Position numbers and translations under genes: made by a program. A model generated the notes under the pieces. It was not told the origin of the DNA, ran no database searches, and saw nothing but the letters and a program-made list of their open reading frames with translations. Below are positions 53,262-63,923 of a stretch of 64,000 bases of DNA, piece by piece. The DNA is from Methylobacterium oryzihabitans. GTDB taxonomy: Bacteria; Pseudomonadota; Alphaproteobacteria; Rhizobiales; Beijerinckiaceae. Each line of letters starts with the position of its first letter. Position 1 is the stretch's first letter. The DNA is taken from assembly GCF_004004555.2 (NCBI RefSeq), contig NZ_SACP01000002.1, positions 124,001 to 188,000 of the forward strand. Reading direction: 5' to 3'.

Positions 53262-54311
53262 GTGTCGCAACCCTCGAAGCTGCCGCTGATCCAGGTCCTG
53301 CGCGCCGTCGCGGCGCTGATGGTGGTCATCAGCCACGGGCAGGCCGAGGCCGCGGCGCTGGCGGCGCGGCTCGGCCTCGCGTTCCCGCCGGCCGGGTGGC
53401 TGCCGTGGCCGGCGGGCGTCGACGTCTTCTTCGTGATTTCCGGCTTCATCATCGTCCACGCGGCCGGCCCGCTGCATGGCCGGCCCGGCGGGCCGCGGCG
53501 CTTCCTCGCCCACCGGGTCGCCCGGGTGGTGCCGCTGTACTGGCTGGTGACGAGCCTCTACCTCGCCCTGGCGCTCGCCCGCCCGGGGATGCTGAACGCG
53601 CCGGGCGGAACCGACCCGGCCCTCGTCGTCGCCTCCTACCTGTTCTGGCCGATGGCGCGGCCGGACGGGGCGGTGACGCCGCTCTACTCCCTCGGCTGGA
53701 CCCTGAACTACGAGATGGCGTTCTACGCCGTCTTCGCCCTCGCCTTGCCGTGGCCGCGGCGCCAAGCGGTCGCCGCGGTCGCCGCCGGCCTCGTCGCCCT
53801 GGTGGTGGCGACCCGGCTCGTCGGTGGGCTGCCGACCCCCCTCGCCTTCTGGGGCGACCCGATCGTGCTCGAATTCGCCGTCGGGCTCGGCCTCGGCCTG
53901 CTGCGGGCGGAGGGCCTGCGCCTGCCGGGCGCGGTCCGGGCGGGGCTCGCGGCGGGCGGCCTCGTCCTCCTGGCGCTCGCCGGCGACACGGCCCTGCCGC
54001 GGGCGCTGGCCTGGGGCGGCCCGGCGGCGCTGCTCGTGGCCGCGGCGGCCCTGGGACGGCGCGAGCCGGAGGGGCGCCTCGTCCGGGCGGCGTCGCACCT
54101 CGGCGACGCCTCCTACGCGCTCTATCTCGTCCACCCCTTCGTGGTCAGGGCGGTCGGCCTCGCCGGCGCGGCCGGGTCGAGCCTGCCTCTCCTCGTCGCC
54201 GCGATGATCGGCCTGTCCTGCGCGGTGGCGCTGGCGGTCCACCGCCTCGTCGAGCGCCCGCTCGACCGAGTCCTGCGCCGCCGGCTCGATCCGGCGGCGC
54301 CGGGACGCTGA
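53262..54311 (+). CDS. Membrane acyltransferase 3 family protein
   Basis: A 349-aa protein with about ten helices, of the acyltransferase 3 (OafA/NodX) family that O-acylates sugars of surface or lipid-linked polymers. LPLIQVLRAVAALMVVISHG carries the family His, then VDVFFVISGFII and RRFLAHRVARVVPLYWLVT. LGDASYALYLVHPFVV near the C-terminus is the last motif. The start is GTG at 53262. No sugar cluster is nearby, so the substrate is open. Confidence 0.9.
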   Translation: MSQPSKLPLIQVLRAVAALMVVISHGQAEAAALAARLGLAFPPAGWLPWPAGVDVFFVISGFIIVHAAGPLHGRPGGPRRFLAHRVARVVPLYWLVTSLYLALALARPGMLNAPGGTDPALVVASYLFWPMARPDGAVTPLYSLGWTLNYEMAFYAVFALALPWPRRQAVAAVAAGLVALVVATRLVGGLPTPLAFWGDPIVLEFAVGLGLGLLRAEGLRLPGAVRAGLAAGGLVLLALAGDTALPRALAWGGPAALLVAAAALGRREPEGRLVRAASHLGDASYALYLVHPFVVRAVGLAGAAGSSLPLLVAAMIGLSCAVALAVHRLVERPLDRVLRRRLDPAAPGR

Positions 54312-54332
54312 GCGCCCCGGCGATCGCGGTCC

Positions 54333-55196
54333 TCAGGGCTTCTTCGGCTCCGCCGGCTTGGCGTCGGCGGGCTTCGCGGGCGCGTCGGTCTTCTCGATCT
54401 TCGCCTGCTCGCGCAGCTTGGTGATGACCTCCTGCTGCGTCTTGCGGGTGAGGTAGGCGTCGACCTGCTCGCGCATCTCCTCGAAGCTCGGCACCGGCTT
54501 GGTGCGCTTCTCCTCGACCTTGATGACGTGCCAGCCGAACTGGGTCTTGACCGGGTCGGAGATCTTGCCGGCCTCGAGCTTGAACGCGGCGTCGGCGAAC
54601 GGCGCCACCATCCGGTCCTTGGTGAACCAGCCGAGGTCGCCGCCCTCGGCCTTCGAGCCGGGATCCTTCGACACCTCGGCCGCGACCTTGGCGAAGTCCT
54701 CGCCGCCCTTGAGCCGGGCGGCGATCGCCTTGGCCTCGGCCTCGTTCTCGACGAGGATGTGGCGGGCGTGGACCTCCTCCTCGGGCTTCATCGCCTTGAC
54801 GGTCTCGTCGTAGAGCTTGCGCGCCGCCTCGGGCGTCACCGCCTTCTTGGCCTCGCGCTCGAGGTATTCGTCGAGCAGGAGCTTGTCGCGGAAATAAGCG
54901 AGCTTGCGGACGAAGTCCGGATTCTCGGCGACCTTGGCCTTCTCGGCCGCCTGGGCGCCGAGCTTGAGGTCGATCATGTAGTCGAGCAGCAGGGTCTGCT
55001 TCTGGTCCTCGCCGACGCCGGGCAGCGACAGGGCCGGGTCGTCGGCCGCCACCGCGAGGTCGCCGGCGGTGATCGGGGCGCCGTTGGCCCGCGCCACGAC
55101 CTTGTCGGCGGGCGCCGTCTGGGCCAGGGCGGCGGCCGGCAGGGCGAGGGCGAGCACGACGGCGCCCGTGCGCCAGAGAGGGGTGAAGGTGGACAT
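54333..55196 (-). CDS. Periplasmic PpiC-type peptidyl-prolyl isomerase
   Basis: A 287-aa parvulin. The signal peptide is [14 protein letters not shown]. The parvulin domain is [19 protein letters not shown], then [24 protein letters not shown] and [13 protein letters not shown]. SurA-type helices lie on both sides. The C-terminus is a Lys/Pro/Ala-rich tail. It assists outer-membrane protein folding. The ATG at 55196 starts the signal peptide. Confidence 0.92.
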   Translation of the reverse strand: MSTFTPLWRTGAVVLALALPAAALAQTAPADKVVARANGAPITAGDLAVAADDPALSLPGVGEDQKQTLLLDYMIDLKLGAQAAEKAKVAENPDFVRKLAYFRDKLLLDEYLEREAKKAVTPEAARKLYDETVKAMKPEEEVHARHILVENEAEAKAIAARLKGGEDFAKVAAEVSKDPGSKAEGGDLGWFTKDRMVAPFADAAFKLEAGKISDPVKTQFGWHVIKVEEKRTKPVPSFEEMREQVDAYLTRKTQQEVITKLREQAKIEKTDAPAKPADAKPAEPKKP

Positions 55197-55427
55197 CGCT
55201 GAACCTCGAAAACCGTGGCGATCGGACCCGGGACCATCGCGCCCGGGGAGCCTCGGACATCGTCCGTCGCGCGGACAGGTGACGCAGATCCCCCGCCAAC
55301 ACAAGCGCCGCCGCTGGTCACAGCCCGGAGGACCGCCCATCTAGGCTGCGACCCGCCGACGTCGGCGTCCGGCAGCCCCGGGACCCGGATCCCGGACCGC
55401 CCGACGCCTCACCCCGCAGGCCCCGCG

Positions 55428-58172
55428 ATGAGCACCTACCGCTTCGACCGCCTCCTCGCGCCGCGCTCGGTCGCCCTGGTGGGCGCGAGTGCCCGCGAGC
55501 GGTCCTTCGGCGGCGCAATCCTGCGCAACCTGCGCCGGGCCGGGTTCGCGGGCCAGATCTGGCCGGTGAATCCCAACCACGCCGTCGTCGCCGACCTGCC
55601 CTGCTATCCCGCGATCGATGCCACGCCGGAGCCGGCCGACCTCGTCGTGGTGGCGTCGCCGGCCGCGAGCGTGCCGGGCATCGTCGCGGCGGCGGGCGGC
55701 TTCGGCTGCGGCGCGGCCGTCATCGTCACCGCGGGTCTCGGCAGCGAACCCGGCTCGCTCGGGTACGCGACCCGCGAGGCGGCGCGCGCCCACGGCCTGC
55801 GCCTCGTCGGGCCCGACTGCATGGGACTCGCGGTGCCGGGGGCCCGGCTCGACGCCAGCCTGCTCGCCGAGGCGCCGCCCAGGGGCGACCTCGCGCTGAT
55901 CTCGCAGTCGCGCACCGTCGCGGCCGGCATCGTCGCCTGGGCTGCGGCGCGCGGGCACGGCTTCTCGGCCGTCCTCTCCCTCGGGCAGGCCCTCGACGTC
56001 GACATCGCCGACTGCCTCGACCATTTCGCGTCCGAGCGCACCACCCGGGCGATCCTGCTCTCCCTCGACGGGGTCGCCGACGCGCCGAAATTCATGTCCG
56101 CCGCCCGCGCCGCCGCCCGGGCCAAGCCGGTGGTGGTGCTGCGCACCGGACGCAGCGACCCGAGCCGACCGGAGAACGCCGCGACTCATGCCGGGATGCT
56201 CGCGCGGCCGGACGCGGTCTACGACGCCGCCCTGCGCCGCGCCGGCCTGCTGCGGGTCGACGACCTCGACACGCTGTTCTCCGCCGTCGAGACACTGAGC
56301 CGGCAAAGACCCTTCCCGGGCAAGCGCCTCGCGATCCTTGCCAACGGCCGCGGCGTCGGCTCCCTGGCGGTCGACCGGCTCGCCGATCTCGGCGGCAGCC
56401 TCGCCGACCTGTCGCCCGAGACCCACGCTCTGCTCGACGAGACTTTGCCGGCAACAGGACTCGCCGCGTCGGTCTCGTGGCGCAATCCGCTCGATCTCGG
56501 CGCCGATGCCGGCGGCGACCGCTACGCCGCGGCGCTGGCCGCCCTGCTCGCCGACCGCGCCAGCGACGCGGTGCTGGTGATCAACGTGCCGACCGCACTC
56601 TCCGACGGCGGCGAGGCGGTGGCGGCGATCGCCGAGGCGACCGGGCGCCACCGCCGCGGCAGCTTCCGCGCCAAGCCGGTCTTCGCGGTGACGATGGGCG
56701 GCGGCGCCGACGACCCGCTCAAGCGCGCCGGCATCCCGCGCTTCGCCACCGACGCCGAGGCCGTCGAGGGCTTCATGCACCTCGTGCGCTACCGCGAGGC
56801 GCAGGACGACCTGATGAAGACGCCGGATTCGCTGCCGCGCGACTTCTCGCCCGACGTGACGGCGGCCCGCCGCATCGTCGCGGCGGCCCTGGCCGAGGGC
56901 CGCACCTGGCTCGACCCGCAGGAGGTGACCGGGCTGCTCGCCGCCTACGACATCCCGACCCTGCCGCTCCAGGTGGTACCCGATGCCGACGCGGCGGCGG
57001 AAGCCGCGTGGCCGGTGATCGCGGCCGGCGGCACGGTGGCGCTGAAGCTCGTCTCGCCCGACATCGTCCACAAGTCCGACGTCGGCGGCGTCCATCTCGA
57101 TCTCACCAGCGAGGCGGCGGTGCGCGAGGCCGCCGCCGCGATCCTCGCCCGCGCCGCCCGCGACCGGCCGGAGGCGCGCATCACGGGCTTCGCCGTCCAG
57201 CCGATGCTGCGGCGGCCGAAGGCGCGGGAACTCATCGCCGGGCTCGCCGACGATCCAGTCTTCGGCCCGGTGGTGGTGTTCGGCCGCGGCGGCACCGCGG
57301 TCGAGGTCATCGACGACCGGGCGCTCGCCCTGCCGCCCCTCGATCTGCGCCTCGCCGCGGAACTGATCGGCCGCACCCGGGTCGCCCGCCGGCTCAAGGC
57401 GTACCGGGACGTCGCCGCCGCCGACGAGCACGCGGTGGCGCTGGTGCTGGTCAAGCTCGCCCAGGCGGCGGCCGACCTGCCGGAACTGCGCGACCTCGAC
57501 ATCAACCCGCTGCTGGCCGACGAGGCCGGCGTCATCGCCCTCGACGCCCGCGCGGCGGTGGCGCCGCTCGCGACGGCGGCGCGGCGCGACGCCGGCAGCG
57601 GCCCGAGCCACGCCCGCTTCGCCGTGCGCCCCTACCCGACCGAGTGGGAGCGCCGCACCACTCTGCGCGGCCGGCCGGTGCTGATCCGCCCGGTGCGGCC
57701 GGAGGACGAGGGCATGTTCGCGGCGTTCTTCCGCACCGCGAGCCCCGACGACCTGCGCCTGCGCTTCTTCGCGCCGGTGCGCGACTTCAACCACGCCTTC
57801 CTGGCCCGCCTGACCCAGCTCGACTACGCCCGCGCCATCGCCTTCGTGGCGATCGATCCGGCCGTGGCGGCCGAACCCGACGGGACCATGATGGGGGCGG
57901 TGCGCCTGCACGCCGACGCCAACCACCGCAGCGGCGAGTTCGCCATCATGATCCGGTCCGACCTCAAGGGCCTCGGCCTCGGCCGCGCCCTCATGCGACT
58001 GATGATCGACTGGGCCCGGGTCGAGGGCATCACCCGCATCGACGGGCAGGTGCTGCGCGAGAATCGCGCGATGCTGACCCTGTGCCGCGCCCTCGGCTTC
58101 GCGATCCGCACCGACCCGGACGACCCGGACCTCGTGCGGGCCGAACTCGACCTCGCCGCGGCGCCCGTTTGA
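55428..58172 (+). CDS. Pat-like protein acetyltransferase (acyl-CoA synthetase-like plus GNAT)
   Basis: A 914-aa fusion. The N-terminal CoA-binding domain (SVALVGASARERSFGGAILRN, VNPNH) and the ligase-CoA domain are followed by an ATP-grasp domain (VALKLVSPDIVHKSDVGGVHL, GRGGTAVEVIDDRAL, RDLDINPLLAD), with a C-terminal GNAT domain (LKGLGLGRALMRLMIDWAR). The same domain order is found in Salmonella Pat and Rhodopseudomonas RpPat, which acetylate and so switch off acyl-CoA synthetases. THAGMLARPDAVYDAAL is the region of the ligase His. The ATG is at 55428. Confidence 0.9.
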   Translation: MSTYRFDRLLAPRSVALVGASARERSFGGAILRNLRRAGFAGQIWPVNPNHAVVADLPCYPAIDATPEPADLVVVASPAASVPGIVAAAGGFGCGAAVIVTAGLGSEPGSLGYATREAARAHGLRLVGPDCMGLAVPGARLDASLLAEAPPRGDLALISQSRTVAAGIVAWAAARGHGFSAVLSLGQALDVDIADCLDHFASERTTRAILLSLDGVADAPKFMSAARAAARAKPVVVLRTGRSDPSRPENAATHAGMLARPDAVYDAALRRAGLLRVDDLDTLFSAVETLSRQRPFPGKRLAILANGRGVGSLAVDRLADLGGSLADLSPETHALLDETLPATGLAASVSWRNPLDLGADAGGDRYAAALAALLADRASDAVLVINVPTALSDGGEAVAAIAEATGRHRRGSFRAKPVFAVTMGGGADDPLKRAGIPRFATDAEAVEGFMHLVRYREAQDDLMKTPDSLPRDFSPDVTAARRIVAAALAEGRTWLDPQEVTGLLAAYDIPTLPLQVVPDADAAAEAAWPVIAAGGTVALKLVSPDIVHKSDVGGVHLDLTSEAAVREAAAAILARAARDRPEARITGFAVQPMLRRPKARELIAGLADDPVFGPVVVFGRGGTAVEVIDDRALALPPLDLRLAAELIGRTRVARRLKAYRDVAAADEHAVALVLVKLAQAAADLPELRDLDINPLLADEAGVIALDARAAVAPLATAARRDAGSGPSHARFAVRPYPTEWERRTTLRGRPVLIRPVRPEDEGMFAAFFRTASPDDLRLRFFAPVRDFNHAFLARLTQLDYARAIAFVAIDPAVAAEPDGTMMGAVRLHADANHRSGEFAIMIRSDLKGLGLGRALMRLMIDWARVEGITRIDGQVLRENRAMLTLCRALGFAIRTDPDDPDLVRAELDLAAAPV

Positions 58173-58192
58173 CGCACGATCTTCAGAGTAAC

Positions 58193-58369
58193 CACCCCCT
58201 TTCCCGGACGACTGAAACGGAGTGGAAGGAGATCCAGGATCCAGCACGATGAGTCGCGAAGCGTCCGAAGCTTTGCAACGGTGCAGGATTCAGAGCCGCT
58301 TCGCGGCACATCTTGCGCTGGATCCCGGATCTCCTTCCGCTGACGCTTCAGTCGTCCGGGAAAGGGGTG
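58193..58369. repeat. 177-bp long inverted repeat (MITE-like)
   Basis: Left end CACCCCCTTTCCCGGACGACTGAA (58193-58216) pairs with the right end TTCAGTCGTCCGGGAAAGGGGTG (58347-58369). The arms go on for about 54 bp through GGAAGGAGATCC.GGATCCAGC. The centre is ~70 bp with no coding sequence. It lies between convergent genes. Confidence 0.85.
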
Positions 58370-58445
58370 CTTTGCGCGGCAAACATGATGGACGGCCGCT
58401 CGAACAGGCCTACGGCGCCCGGGGCGTCGGAACTCCCCTCCCCTT

Positions 58446-59555
58446 TCACCCCGCCTGGGCCGCGTCGGGCGAGGTCCCGTGGGCGAAGAACGCCTCGACC
58501 GCCGCGATCTCGCGGTCGAGCACGATCCCGCGCCCGGCGAGCCAGGCATCGTCGGCATGGGTGCTGCGGTAGCGTTCGCCGGAATCGCACAGGAGGGTGA
58601 CCACCGAGCCGGTCTCGCCGGCGGCGGCCATCCCGGCGATCACGCGGGCGGCGGCCCACAGGTTGGTGCCGGTCGAGCCGCCGCAGGAGCGGCCGAGCCG
58701 GTCCGACAGCACGCGCGCGGCGGCGAGGCTCGCCGGGTCGCTCACCGCCTCGGCCCGGTCGATGATCTCGGGCAGGAACGACGGCTCGCAGCGGCCCCGC
58801 CCGATCCCCTCGATCAGCGACGAGGGTCCGTTCGTGGTGCAAACCGACGGGTCGGCGAGGTGGCGGTGGAAGACCGAGGCGGAGGGGTCGGCGAGGCACA
58901 GCCGGGTCGGGAGCCGCCGGTAGCGCAGGAAGCGGCCGATCGTCGCCGAGGTGCCGCCGGTGCCGGCCCCGACGACGATCCAGGCCGGCACCGGCTGCGG
59001 CTCGCGCGCCATCTGGGCGAAGATCGACTCGGCGATGTTGTTGTTGCCGCGCCAGTCGGTCGCCCGCTCGGCGTAGGTGAACTGGTCCATGTAGTGACCG
59101 CCCAGAGAGGCGGCGAGCCGCTCGGCCTCGGCATAGACCGCGCCCGGCCCGTCGACGAAGTGGCAGCGGCCGCCGTAACGGGCGATCTGCGCCACCTTCT
59201 CGGCCGAGGTGGTGCGCGGCATCACCGCGACGAAGGGCAGCCCGAGCATGCGGGCGAAGTAGGCCTCGCTCACCGCCGTCGAGCCGCTCGACGATTCGAC
59301 GATCGTGGTGCCGGGGCCGATCCGTCCGCTGCACAGGGCGTAGAGGAACAGCGAACGGGCGAGCCGGTGCTTGAGGCTGCCGGTCGGATGGGTCGACTCG
59401 TCCTTGACGTAGAGGCTGATGCCGGGACAGGCGGGCAGCGGCAGCCGCAGCAGGTGGGTGTCGGCCGAGCGGTTGACGTCCGCCTCGATCGCCTCGATGG
59501 CCTGCGCGATCCAGGCCCGGTCCGGCCCGCCTCGGTGCTCCTCAGCCTCGCTCAT
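58446..59555 (-). CDS. PLP-dependent cysteine synthase/desulfhydrase (Cds1-like)
   Basis: A 369-aa fold-type II PLP enzyme. The PLP Lys is in [15 protein letters not shown]. The substrate loop is [15 protein letters not shown], and [15 protein letters not shown] binds the PLP phosphate. LLCDSGERY closes the site. It is more like the Cds1 cysteine desulfhydrase subgroup than CysK. The ATG at 59555 fits the length. It lies downstream of yggS with an 80-bp gap. Confidence 0.85.
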   Translation of the reverse strand: MSEAEEHRGGPDRAWIAQAIEAIEADVNRSADTHLLRLPLPACPGISLYVKDESTHPTGSLKHRLARSLFLYALCSGRIGPGTTIVESSSGSTAVSEAYFARMLGLPFVAVMPRTTSAEKVAQIARYGGRCHFVDGPGAVYAEAERLAASLGGHYMDQFTYAERATDWRGNNNIAESIFAQMAREPQPVPAWIVVGAGTGGTSATIGRFLRYRRLPTRLCLADPSASVFHRHLADPSVCTTNGPSSLIEGIGRGRCEPSFLPEIIDRAEAVSDPASLAAARVLSDRLGRSCGGSTGTNLWAAARVIAGMAAAGETGSVVTLLCDSGERYRSTHADDAWLAGRGIVLDREIAAVEAFFAHGTSPDAAQAG

Positions 59556-59635
59556 CCCTGGTCCCCGGTCCGCTGCGGCGGAACCCAGGCCGGTCCGCTC
59601 CCGGGCATCCTCGGGCCGAGCAGTAAAGGCCGGGC

Positions 59636-60313
59636 TTACGTCTTCGCAGGCCGCGCCCCGAAGATGGCGCTGCCGACCCGGACATGGGTCGCGCCCATCT
59701 GGATCGCTGCCGGATAATCGGCGCTCATCCCCATCGACAGCCACGTCAGGCCGTGCCGGGCCGCGATGGCGGCGAGCATCCCGAAATGCGCGGAGGGCGG
59801 ATCCTCCGCCGGCGGGATGCACATCAGGCCCGACACGGTCAGGCCGTGAGTATCGCGGCACTCGGCCAGGAAGGCGTCGACTGCGGACGGCGAGACGCCG
59901 CCCTTCTGCGGCTCGTCGCCGGTATTGACCTGGACCAGCAGCACCGGCTGGCGGCCGGCACGGCGGACCTCCTTGGCGAGCGCCGCCGCCAGCGAGGTCC
60001 GGTCGAGGGTCTGGATGACGTCGAACAGCGCCACCGCCTCGCGGGCCTTGTTCGATTGCAGCGGGCCGATCAGGTGCAGTTCCACGTCCGGATAGGCCTC
60101 GCGCAGGCCCGGCCACTTCGCCGCGGTCTCCTGGACGTAGTTCTCGCCGAAGACCCGCTGGCCGGCCTCCAGCACCGGCCGGATGCCCTCGGCCGCCACG
60201 GTCTTCGAGACCGCCACCAGCGTCACGTCGCCGGGCGTGCGCTCGTTGTCGGAGGCGGCGCGGGCGATCTCGTCGCGCACCGCCTGCCACTGCGTCACGA
60301 CGCTCTCGCTCAT
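59636..60313 (-). CDS. yggS: YggS/PROSC family PLP homeostasis protein
   Basis: A 225-aa TIM-barrel PLP-binding protein without catalytic activity, involved in vitamin B6 and amino-acid balance. [15 protein letters not shown] carries the PLP Lys, [18 protein letters not shown] and [28 protein letters not shown] are typical. The ATG is at 60313. It is divergent from leuS with 270 bp between them. Confidence 0.94.
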   Translation of the reverse strand: MSESVVTQWQAVRDEIARAASDNERTPGDVTLVAVSKTVAAEGIRPVLEAGQRVFGENYVQETAAKWPGLREAYPDVELHLIGPLQSNKAREAVALFDVIQTLDRTSLAAALAKEVRRAGRQPVLLVQVNTGDEPQKGGVSPSAVDAFLAECRDTHGLTVSGLMCIPPAEDPPSAHFGMLAAIAARHGLTWLSMGMSADYPAAIQMGATHVRVGSAIFGARPAKT

Positions 60314-60583
60314 CGGGCAATCCTCATCCAGGTCGGGGGGCAGAGAGGCAGGGCAGGCCCGCCGGCACGGCCGTTGACCCTGGAAAGCAACCGTGTCCTA
60401 AGCATCCATCCGCCGACGGCGTCCGACGTCTCGGCGCGAACAACGATGCGCCACCAGGGACATCGCGGCAGGTCGGGCCGGGCGGCCCTGCTTAGTCCGG
60501 CCATGCCGCGCCGGGCAAGCTCGACCGCCCTCCGGGCCGCCGTTTTCCTGGTTTCCCCCGGTTCCGAACCCAAGACGCCCGCC

Positions 60584-63175
60584 ATGGCCGAACGCTACAA
60601 CGCAAAGGACTCCGAACCCCACTGGCAGGCGGTTTGGGCCGAACGCGATATCTACCGGACCCGCAACGACGACCCGCGGCCGAAATACTACGTGCTGGAG
60701 ATGTTCCCCTACCCGTCGGGGCGCATCCACATGGGCCACGTGCGCAACTACGCCATGGGCGACGTCGTGGCCCGCTACAAGCGCGCCAGGGGGTTCAACG
60801 TCCTGCACCCGATGGGCTGGGACGCCTTCGGCCTGCCGGCCGAGAACGCCGCGATGCAGAACAAGGTCAACCCGCGCGAGTGGACCTACGCCAACATCGC
60901 GACGATGCGGGCGCAACTGCAATCGATGGGCCTGTCGCTGGACTGGAGCCGCGAGATCGCGACCTGCGACCCGGCCTATTACAAGCACCAGCAGCGGATG
61001 TTCCTCGACTTCCTGAAGGCGGGGCTGGTGGCGCGCCGCACCGCCAAGGTGAACTGGGACCCGGTCGACCACACGGTGCTCGCCAACGAGCAGGTCATCG
61101 ACGGCCGCGGCTGGCGCTCGGGGGCCCTGGTCGAGCAGCGCGAACTGACCCAGTGGTTCCTCAAGATCACCGACTTCGCCCAGGATCTCACCGACCGGCT
61201 CGACACCCTCGACCGCTGGCCGGAGAAGGTCCGGCTGATGCAGAAGAACTGGATCGGCCGCTCCGAGGGGCTGGAGGTCCGCTTCGCCCTGGAATCCGCG
61301 CCCACCGGCGCCGCCTCGGAGGTGAAGGTCTACACCACCCGGCCCGACACGCTGTTCGGCGCCAAGTTCCTGGCGATCTCGATCGACCACCCGCTCGCGA
61401 AGGTGCTGGCCGGCGACGAGGCGGCGAGCGGGCTGCGCGCCTTCATCGAGGAATGCCGCCGCATCGGCACCGCCCAGGAGGCGATCGACACCGCCGACAA
61501 GCTCGGCTTCGATACCGGCCTGCGGGTGCGCCACCCCCTCGACCCGTCCTGGACCCTGCCGGTCTACGTCGCGAACTTCGTGCTGATGGAGTACGGCACC
61601 GGCGCGGTGTTCGGCTGCCCGGCGCACGACCAGCGCGACCTCGACTTCGCCAACAAGTACGGGCTCGGCAACACCCCGGTGGTGTGCCCGCCCGACCAGG
61701 ACCCGGCGAGCTTCGTCGTCACCGACACCGCCTATGACGGCGACGGCCGGATGATCCATTCGCGCTTCCTCGACGGGATGACCACCGACGCCGCCTTCGC
61801 GGCGGTGGCCGACCGGCTCGAGGCCGAGACCCTCGACGGCACAGCCGTGGCGCAGCGCAAGGTGCAGTTCCGCCTGCGCGACTGGGGTATCTCGCGCCAG
61901 CGCTACTGGGGCTGCCCGATTCCGGTGATCCATTGCGACGCCTGCGGCGTGGTGCCGGTGCCGGTCGCCGACCTGCCGGTGACGCTGCCGGAGGAGGTCT
62001 CGTTCGACGTGCCCGGCAACCCGCTGGAGCGGGACGCGGCGTGGCGCACCATCTCCTGCCCGACCTGCGGGGCGGCGGCGCGGCGCGAGACCGACACGAT
62101 GGACACCTTCGTCGACTCGTCCTGGTACTACGCCCGCTTCACCGCGCCGTGGCTCGACGACGCCCCGACCGACCCGAAGACCGCCGACCATTGGCTCGCC
62201 GTCGACCAGTATATCGGCGGCATCGAGCACGCGATCCTGCACCTGCTGTACTCGCGCTTTTTCATGCGGGCGATGCGCGAGACCGGCTGGGCCGGAATCG
62301 ACGAGCCGTTCGCTGGCCTGTTCACCCAGGGCATGGTCGTCCACGAGACCTACAAGGACGCCTCCGGCGCCTGGGTCCAGCCGGCCGAGATCCGCCTCGC
62401 CAGCGAGGACGGGACCCGCAAGGCGTTTCACGTGAAAACAGGCGCGGCGCTCTCGATCGGCCCGATCGAGAAGATGTCGAAGTCGAAGAAGAACGTCGTC
62501 GACCCCGACGACATCATCGCCTCCTACGGCGCCGACACCGCGCGCTGGTTCATGCTCTCCGACTCGCCGCCCGAGCGCGATGTGATCTGGACCGAGGAGG
62601 GCGTGCAGGGCGCGTCCCGCTTCGTCCAGCGCGTCTGGCGCCTCGCCAACGAGGCCGCGGAGCACCAGGGCAGCGACGGCCCGACGGATCTCGGGGTCCG
62701 CAAGGCGGCCCACAAGGCCCTGTCGGCGGTCGGCGAGGATATCGAGCGGCTGCGCTTCAACCGCTGCGTCGCCCACGCCTACGAGCTCGCCAACGCGATC
62801 CAAGAGGCGCTGAACGCCACGACCAAGCCCGGGCGCCCTGCCCTGCTGGAGGCGACCGGCATCCTGGTGCAGATCATCGCCCCGATGATGCCGCACCTCG
62901 CCGAGGCGTGCTGGGCGGTGCTCGGCCGCGACGGGCTGGTCGCCGAGGCGGCGTGGCCGGCGGTCGAGGCCGGGCTGCTGGTCGAGGACAGCGTGACCCT
63001 GCCGGTGCAGGTCAATGGCAGGAAGCGCGCCGACGTGACGGTGCCGACCGATGCCGATGCCGCGATGGTCGAGGCGGCGGTGCTTTCCCTCGACGCGGTG
63101 CAGCGCGCCCTCGACGGCAAGGCGCCGCGCAAGGTCATCGTGATCCCCAGGCGCATCGTCAACGTGGTGGCGTGA
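60584..63175 (+). CDS. leuS: Leucyl-tRNA synthetase
   Basis: An 863-aa class I synthetase. The HIGH motif is [13 protein letters not shown], the WGCP zinc/active region is [12 protein letters not shown], and KMSKS is [14 protein letters not shown]. The CP1 editing domain ([12 protein letters not shown]) and the C-terminal anticodon part are complete. The ATG at 60584 gives the normal length. It is followed by a hairpin, tandem repeats, lptE and holA, an order known in related genomes. Confidence 0.97.
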   Translation: MAERYNAKDSEPHWQAVWAERDIYRTRNDDPRPKYYVLEMFPYPSGRIHMGHVRNYAMGDVVARYKRARGFNVLHPMGWDAFGLPAENAAMQNKVNPREWTYANIATMRAQLQSMGLSLDWSREIATCDPAYYKHQQRMFLDFLKAGLVARRTAKVNWDPVDHTVLANEQVIDGRGWRSGALVEQRELTQWFLKITDFAQDLTDRLDTLDRWPEKVRLMQKNWIGRSEGLEVRFALESAPTGAASEVKVYTTRPDTLFGAKFLAISIDHPLAKVLAGDEAASGLRAFIEECRRIGTAQEAIDTADKLGFDTGLRVRHPLDPSWTLPVYVANFVLMEYGTGAVFGCPAHDQRDLDFANKYGLGNTPVVCPPDQDPASFVVTDTAYDGDGRMIHSRFLDGMTTDAAFAAVADRLEAETLDGTAVAQRKVQFRLRDWGISRQRYWGCPIPVIHCDACGVVPVPVADLPVTLPEEVSFDVPGNPLERDAAWRTISCPTCGAAARRETDTMDTFVDSSWYYARFTAPWLDDAPTDPKTADHWLAVDQYIGGIEHAILHLLYSRFFMRAMRETGWAGIDEPFAGLFTQGMVVHETYKDASGAWVQPAEIRLASEDGTRKAFHVKTGAALSIGPIEKMSKSKKNVVDPDDIIASYGADTARWFMLSDSPPERDVIWTEEGVQGASRFVQRVWRLANEAAEHQGSDGPTDLGVRKAAHKALSAVGEDIERLRFNRCVAHAYELANAIQEALNATTKPGRPALLEATGILVQIIAPMMPHLAEACWAVLGRDGLVAEAAWPAVEAGLLVEDSVTLPVQVNGRKRADVTVPTDADAAMVEAAVLSLDAVQRALDGKAPRKVIVIPRRIVNVVA

Positions 63176-63181
63176 AGCCTC

Positions 63182-63205
63182 GGCGGGTGCCAACGGGCAC
63201 CCGCC
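63182..63205 (+). terminator. Hairpin after leuS
   Basis: GGCGGGTGCC-AACG-GGCACCCGCC, a perfect 10-bp stem and 4-nt loop. Confidence 0.55.
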
Positions 63206-63210
63206 ACCAC

Positions 63211-63260
63211 GATCCCGCGCAGGATCACGACCCCGCGCAGGATCACGATCCTGCCGCAGG
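63211..63260 (+). repeat. 18-bp tandem repeats between leuS and lptE
   Basis: GATCCCGCGCAGGATCAC at 63211-63228, a copy with one change at 63229-63246, and a third partial copy up to 63260. Confidence 0.8.
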
Positions 63261-63383
63261 CTTTCGTTAAGTCTGCCGCTCTAGCTTGCGGCCCGGGCCG
63301 TGCGTAAGGCACAGGCTCGGCCGCGATCGTGCGGATCCGGCAGGATCGCACGGCAGGTTTCTTAAGGGGTGGGACGGACCGGC

Positions 63384-63923
63384 ATGGCACGCAGCACGGC
63401 GACGATCGCGGCACGCCTCGCCCTGGCGGGAACGCTGGCGCTGAGCCTGTCGGCCTGCTTCCGCCCGCTCTACGGACCGACGCCCTCCGGCGTGCCGCTG
63501 GCGGCGATGCTGGCTTCGATCCAGGTCGATCCGGCTCAGACCGCGGCCGGCCAGGAGCGCCTCGGCCACTACCTGCGCAGCGAACTCGTGTTCGACCTCG
63601 ACGGCGCCGGCCAGTCGGCGGAGAAGCGCTACCGCCTCACCCTGGTGGCGAGCGAACAGGTCCAGACGCCGATCGTCAGCTCGATCACCGGCCGGGCCGA
63701 ATCCGCGACGCTCATCGGCACCGCCACCTACCGGGTCGTCACCCTCGACGGCAGCCGCATCCTCACCGAGGGCGTGGCCCAGGGCTCGGCGACCTACGAC
63801 CGCTCGGTGCAGCGCTTCGCCAGCGTCCGCGCCGCCCGCGAGGCCGAGATCCGGCTCGCGAAGGTCCTGGCCGACCAGATCAAGACCCGCGTCTCCGCCA
63901 TCCTGGCGACCCAGGCGCCGTGA
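63384..63923 (+). CDS. lptE: LPS-assembly lipoprotein LptE
   Basis: A 179-aa outer-membrane lipoprotein that plugs LptD and brings LPS to the surface. The signal peptide ends in a lipobox LSAC, followed by FRPLYGPT, typical of alphaproteobacterial LptE. ERLGHYLRSELVFDL and ITGRAESATLIGTATYRVV follow. The ATG at 63384 was preferred; a GTG at 63369 adds five residues. Its stop overlaps holA (GTGA). Confidence 0.92.
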   Translation: MARSTATIAARLALAGTLALSLSACFRPLYGPTPSGVPLAAMLASIQVDPAQTAAGQERLGHYLRSELVFDLDGAGQSAEKRYRLTLVASEQVQTPIVSSITGRAESATLIGTATYRVVTLDGSRILTEGVAQGSATYDRSVQRFASVRAAREAEIRLAKVLADQIKTRVSAILATQAP

